Assembly (NCBI GenBank): GCA_030605705.1
Contig: JAUWHU010000008.1
Coordinates: 1-6,044 of the forward strand
Reading direction: 5' to 3'
Source: Thermoflexia bacterium
GTDB lineage: Bacteria > Chloroflexota > Anaerolineae > B4-G1 > SLSP01
DNA: 6,044 nucleotides
How positions within the stretch are numbered: position 1 is the first letter of the stretch; the number at the start of each line of letters is the position of its first letter. The notes beneath the pieces were generated by a model. It was not told where the DNA came from. It searched no databases and was given only the letters and a program-made list of their open reading frames with translations. Of the stretch, positions 4,578 through 6,044 are shown piece after piece. Position numbers and translations under genes: made by a program.

Positions 4578-5495
4578 ATGCCCCATCTTGTACACACCTA
4601 TAGTGATCCGTTCCTGAACCACCTTTTCGAGATCATGGTCAGCGCCATGACCGAACCGGACCTGGTGCAACTCGGCATTCAACTGGGTCTCAACCCTGAT
4701 CAAATGCAAGATATGGATAAAAAAGCCAAAGCTCACGCGATCATTGATCATGCGCGCCAGCATAACCGTATCCATGACCTTGCTCAGTCCGTGCAGCTCA
4801 GTTCTGGTGAATCGGCTATCAAGCATCTACCAAATCAACAGCCTGACGCTGTTGGCACTCAGGAGCCAAAATCGCGCAAAGAAAAACGGCTTGAGCGACG
4901 CAAGAAATTCCTCCGCTCGTTCTTTCCCGGCCAACCCATCGCCCAGGAAGATATGCTATGCAGCTCCTGGGAGATCATCCCGACCCAGTGGTTACACAAA
5001 TTCCTTCCAAAGTTCGTAAGCGGTAAGATCACTAGACTCCCCAGGATCTTAGATACTGTCAGTTTCTTGCCCAACAAACAAGGGGGTACCTCCATAACCA
5101 AGAAACCTGCTGGACAATCGGCCGCACAGGAGTGGAATTCGGCTTACCGTCCATTGCTCAATTTTCACGCTATTCGATACTGGTATTATGGTGTACGAGA
5201 CGTCATTGGTCCCATTTTCGTGCTGGCATATCTTTTCTTTTTGATAGTATTAGCCCTATCCATAATGGGCGTCGTTGCCTTTGTACTTGGAGCAACGGGA
5301 TTTATATCCTCGTTCTCACTGATAAGTAACAGTTACCCGGGATTAGCTTATACAACCACGCAACCTGGAAATTACGTTGTTGAAGTTCGAGATCCTCGGG
5401 CTGCTGATCCATCCTATTTGTTGAGCATCATGTCGGCAAAAGAAGAAATTATTGAGATAGACTTCTCAACAACCGGGGTTAGCCCTATCTTGTAA
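4578..5495 (+). CDS. Membrane protein with N-terminal death-like (EAD-type) domain, ended by an in-frame stop
   Basis: 305 residues. Residues about 10-78 are a compact helical domain whose pattern (LFEIMVSAMTEPDLVQLGIQLGL, KAHAIIDHARQHNRIHDLAQSV, split here by a short loop) resembles bacterial death-like/effector-associated domains, adaptor modules that join parts of defence and signalling systems by like-with-like contacts. A basic stretch follows (KSRKEKRLERRKK, about 98-110), then a linker of unknown fold. A strong membrane segment lies at about 211-243. Residues 250-284 (YTTTQPGNYVVEV then SYLLSI) look like the last strands of a PPC-type beta-sandwich; the first two thirds of that domain are absent. 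With basic residues before the membrane segment, the N-domain is probably cytoplasmic and the C-part outside. The TAA at 5493-5495 is followed by 183 more open codons in the same frame, also PPC-like, so the true product may be longer or the gene may be broken. Base content is lower in G+C than in the left-hand genes. No enzyme activity is visible. Confidence 0.75.
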   Translation: MPHLVHTYSDPFLNHLFEIMVSAMTEPDLVQLGIQLGLNPDQMQDMDKKAKAHAIIDHARQHNRIHDLAQSVQLSSGESAIKHLPNQQPDAVGTQEPKSRKEKRLERRKKFLRSFFPGQPIAQEDMLCSSWEIIPTQWLHKFLPKFVSGKITRLPRILDTVSFLPNKQGGTSITKKPAGQSAAQEWNSAYRPLLNFHAIRYWYYGVRDVIGPIFVLAYLFFLIVLALSIMGVVAFVLGATGFISSFSLISNSYPGLAYTTTQPGNYVVEVRDPRAADPSYLLSIMSAKEEIIEIDFSTTGVSPIL

Positions 5496-6044
5496 AGCAA
5501 CCAATCAGTTTTTTCTCATTTCGCGTCAAATGTACAACATCTCTATCGTATCGAACGAACCATAGAACCTGTGTGGATTAAGCCGTATGAATGGTATGTG
5601 GATCAACCTGTCGAGTTTACCTTGATGGATGCTAACCTGGTATCGTGTGATGCCACGTTACTAACAATAGATAGCTTTGACAACCCTGAACCTACCCTGC
5701 TATATTGTACTACACCAGTTACTGGCCCCCTTTATCTTAGTATTCAACCTATTGCCGAGGACTTGGTTGCAACTTCCCATCCAGGATACGGTTTCTCAGT
5801 GATGCAAGCAAATCCTGAAATTGAACCCAATAATCCAATCTCATCGGCCATGGCACTCGACAACGGGACATTGATATATGGAGAATTGGCAATTGGTGAC
5901 AGAGATTACTACCAATTCCATGCCAACGCGGGTCAAACGCTACACATTGCGGGTCTTTCTATGAGTGACTCCCCAGAGTCAATGTTAGCACTCTATCACC
6001 AAACACCTAATGGCTATGACCTTGTCGCGTACAGCACAAAAGGT
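5496..6044 (+). pseudogene. In-frame continuation with PPC-type domains beyond a TAA stop, open to the window edge
   Basis: Directly after the TAA the same frame runs 183 codons without a stop to the last base. The first part (about 5496-5810) reads as beta-rich sequence ending in GPLYLSIQPI and GYGFSVM, like the end of a PPC-type sandwich. From 5823 a typical bacterial pre-peptidase C-terminal (PPC) domain begins: EPNNPISSAMAL, then YGELAIGDRDYYQFHANAG (5871-5927), then LALYHQTPNGYDL. Such domains are secreted or outside-facing beta-sandwiches. Possible starts (GTG 5571, GTG 5598, TTG 5622, ATG 5625) have no Shine-Dalgarno sequence and would cut into the first domain, so an independent gene is unlikely. 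The best reading is the distal half of the 4578 gene, separated by a single nonsense codon or a sequencing error. Readthrough is possible but nothing specific supports it. The 3' end is off the window. Confidence 0.6.

Noticed and set aside
4572..4826. Minus-strand open frame opposite the death-like domain
   Set aside because: There is no ribosome site or recognisable family, and it lies fully opposite a well-supported gene start.

Overview
This 6,044-base window carries four genes or gene parts and looks like a chromosome segment from the Chloroflexota (Anaerolineae or Caldilineae type). That placement is an inference. It rests on a eukaryote-type Ser/Thr kinase next to an FHA-winged-helix protein, a membrane-anchored GH3 protein, death-like (effector-associated) and PPC domains, and REP-like CACGGAG/CTCTGTG intergenic repeats. 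No rRNA or other phylogenetic marker is present.

Left part (1-2280, +): the 3' end of a large GH3-family protein whose start lies off the window. It has a TIM-barrel, an alpha/beta C-domain, an Ig-like domain, a Pro-rich linker and three membrane segments. The barrel keeps the putative nucleophile Asp but seems to have lost the NagZ-type Asp-x-His dyad. Between it and the convergent kinase gene lie 387 bases without a gene, filled by two diverged tandem copies of one structured repeat. Each copy can fold into the same branched set of stems.

Centre (2668-4429): a divergent pair. A Ser/Thr kinase with one C-terminal membrane segment runs leftward, and an FHA-winged-helix regulator runs rightward. 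The 133-base gap holds a near-consensus sigma-70 promoter for the kinase (TTGACA, 16 bases, TATGAT). Its -35 box is one arm of a perfect palindrome just upstream of the regulator's ribosome binding site. A simple model is that the kinase phosphorylates a threonine read by the FHA domain, and the winged helix acts on DNA, possibly on this palindrome. It resembles the mycobacterial PknH-EmbR axis with the domain order reversed.

Right part (4578-6044, +): an AT-richer gene of different style. It encodes an N-terminal helical domain that resembles bacterial death-like/effector-associated domains, a basic linker, a membrane segment, and then PPC-like beta-sandwich sequence. An in-frame TAA at 5493-5495 stops it, yet the same frame stays open for 183 codons to the window edge and encodes more PPC-type sequence. 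The gene is therefore either broken, mis-sequenced, or read through. An 11-base motif (CTTGACAACAT) upstream of it also occurs, inverted, in the kinase/regulator palindrome, which hints at shared control. The most interesting possibility is a kinase/FHA-wHTH switch controlling a membrane receptor with a cytoplasmic death-like adaptor domain. This is a hypothesis only.
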